DNA of 60,000 nucleotides from Gnetum montanum (taxonomy: Eukaryota; Streptophyta; Gnetopsida; Gnetales; Gnetaceae), in contig MNCI01022125.1 in the NCBI GenBank assembly GCA_015680685.1, positions 757,662 through 817,661 on the forward strand. The letters run 5' to 3'. Position 1 is the stretch's first letter. Each line of letters opens with the position of its first letter. Positions 58,166 through 60,000 of this stretch are shown piece by piece. The position numbers and the translations under genes were made by a program. The notes beneath the pieces are model-generated. The model was not told the origin of the DNA. It searched no databases and saw nothing but the letters and a program-made list of their open reading frames with translations.

Positions 58166-60000
58166 TTACCAAAAACTCGTCCTTGAGTGAACAAACTAGG
58201 ATTGAGCTTCTTACAAAATTGGAAAGGTTCAAGATGATTAACTAACTCTAGCTACTGGTTGACTTTGAGTGTCATAGTGGTGTGTACAAAAGTGACACAG
58301 TTACATAACAAAACAAACAAAATTGAAATAGCTTGATGTAGTTTGTATTTCAAGTAATGGTGACTCTTCCATTAGCTTCTTTCCTTTGTCATTAAGCTTC
58401 TAAAAAGTTTCTTCTCTTTTGTCCTTGTCTTCTTTTTCCATATGTCCTCTCTACTAAGTATGGCATAGAGAATCCTTCAATTTTAACTGTTGCATTGGCC
58501 TCTTTAGTTCGCTAGAATTGGTATGTTTTTCCTAAGTTTCATTCTCCATTGTTGGTTAGTGTGGGCCATAATGGAAACATTTGGAGTTGCATCTTTACAA
58601 CTTCTAGGTTGTGGAGGTCCTCCTTCTAGTATCCATTGTAGGACCATTTGTAATTAATAAAGAGTTTAGGATCATCAAAATGTTTTAATTGGTGCTTAAT
58701 TGTTCATAATCCTTCTCATACTCTTGGTTAGATCAAGTTCTTATCATCTTATAATTATAGAGTTAGAGAAATTTGAAAAAATGAACCCCTTAGGTGTTAT
58801 ATTATTTAGTTACTTATGACCTTCTTATCGTTTTCTTGCTTATTATGGCCTAAAATAGTTGGTATGGTTTATGAGGAGTATGATCTAAATATTTATAGCC
58901 TTATTTTGATTGATTAATGTTAAGATTCTTATTGTTTCTTTGTACTTACCCTTTATAGTTTCTTCTGGCATTAGGAATTTTTAGCTCAAATTTTTAAATT
59001 TTTGCTTATATTACGTAATGCACCCCACATGATTCAGTTGAGTGCTCTAGGATCAACAAGATTTAAGAAATTGGAAATTGGAGCTACGAGGATGAAGTTA
59101 TGGCCTTTGGAAGCTAGTGTGATAGAGGGCTATGGAAAAATTACTGAAACCTCTCTTGCTACAAATGAGAGAAATGAAAAACTCACTAACTTCTCATGCC
59201 TATATCTACTATTTGTATATGTGCGACATCATGGATCAAACATCTTAGGTGCCTATGACATCGTAACTATGACATCACCATTAAAAATTTTAAATTTTTC
59301 ATTGATTTTTTCTTAGAAGAAATGAGTCAGATGGAATGTTTGGAAGATTTTAATCTTGTTTAAAGGATCATGGGCCATGAGTGATGCACAATTCTCAACA
59401 ATATAGCATTCAATGTTCATGAAAAAGGAATCTCAAGCAACGAAAATTTATAGTATGGATAAGAAGCAAATAATGAACTTTTGATGTATGGATAGACTTT
59501 TAGATGATATGGGAAGTTTATTAGATGTTTTACAAGGCACAAGATGATGTGAAATTTCTTGGCAAGTATGAAATACAAGAGTTATACAAGTGGATCCTCC
59601 CCAAAGTAGGCTCTAGCCCTTAGTGCCCTTGTATAACCATGCCTAATGTGTCCTTAGGCACTTAAGGAGTTCAATGTAAGACGTACCTATCTAGCAAAAC
59701 ACACATGTTAGTATCACTAGATTGGGAAAATAACACTATGTTACACAAAATCACAAGTTATGATTAACTATACAATGAGGTGAGATAGACTAGAGAAGGG
59801 ATTGCTAAACTTGGGACATGAGGTATCTTACCATAGGCATAATGAATTCTTGCATTTTATTAGTGGTTAAAGTAATCATTAGCCTTTCTGTCTAAGATTC
59901 AAACTAAGTCTAGACCACATTCCAGTGACATCACATTGTTTCATCTCTTGAAGTTACAACCGTAAGACTAACACTATTGAAAGGAGTATTACCATTTGGC

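Larger units (their letters stand above)
57307..60000 (-). mobile_element. element E: 3' end of another Athila-like element, cut by the window edge
   Basis: The LTR is followed to the right by TACCCCCATGAC and AAAACTCGTCCTTGAG, the same 3' internal sequence as in element C (24122 onward). Around 59590 there is GGATCCTCCCCAAAGTAGGC, matching C near 24845. This part is non-coding in the family. Gag-pol and the 5' LTR should lie beyond 60000. The 104-codon plus frame at 59002-59316 is antisense to the element and not believed. Confidence 0.85.

Noticed and set aside
1-60000. CRISPR array, bacterial operons, riboswitches, rRNA or functional tRNA genes
   Set aside because: No regularly spaced short repeats with unique spacers, no bacterial gene organisation and no complete tRNA cloverleaf was seen. 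The tRNA-like blocks belong to SINE-type repeats.

Overview
The window looks like nuclear DNA of a seed plant with a very large, repeat-choked genome. A gymnosperm such as a conifer is most likely, but that is an inference from the low gene density, the age of the nested retrotransposons and a type II MADS-box gene. There is no bacterial gene organisation, rRNA, tRNA gene or CRISPR array. Almost all long reading frames are relics of retrotransposons or chance frames.

Region 1 (1-11460) is AT-rich intergenic DNA. It carries about ten scattered copies of a short tRNA-like (SINE-type) repeat, several small tandem duplications and one isolated CpG-retaining island at about 6870-7560 whose function I cannot name.

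Region 2 (about 11460-16430) is a CpG-retaining genic island. The only confident host coding exon of the window is here: exon 1 of a MIKC-type MADS-box transcription factor on the minus strand (13385 down to 13201). It has a canonical splice donor and a long first intron running left. Its residues point to the AGL12-like clade. Later exons were not found, so the gene is partial here. The putative promoter lies at about 13650-14500.

Region 3 (17066-41854) is a nest of LTR retrotransposons of one Athila-like Ty3/gypsy family. LTR-A is split by element B (17206-41158, plus strand, TSD GTAAC/ATAAC). Element B is in turn split inside its integrase by element C (23285-33475, minus strand, TSD CTCAC/ATCAC). 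B and C share LTR ends TGATGA/TCATCA, a degraded tRNA-Asp primer site, gag, protease, RT, RNase H and integrase, all broken by stops. B also carries about 4 kb of extra 3' sequence with a decayed coiled-coil reading frame, preceded by a promoter-like block resembling the U3 of its own LTR.

Region 4 (41855-about 57300) is an older minus-strand element D of the Tat/Ogre type. Gag and protease lie at 50640-54105. RT, two RNase H domains and a truncated integrase lie at 41855-44640. About 6 kb of non-coding DNA separates the two halves, including a degenerate tandem array of about 190-bp units that is itself interrupted by a 573-bp insertion.

Region 5 (57307-60000) is the 3' LTR and 3' non-coding part of another member (E) of the B/C family on the minus strand, running off the window.
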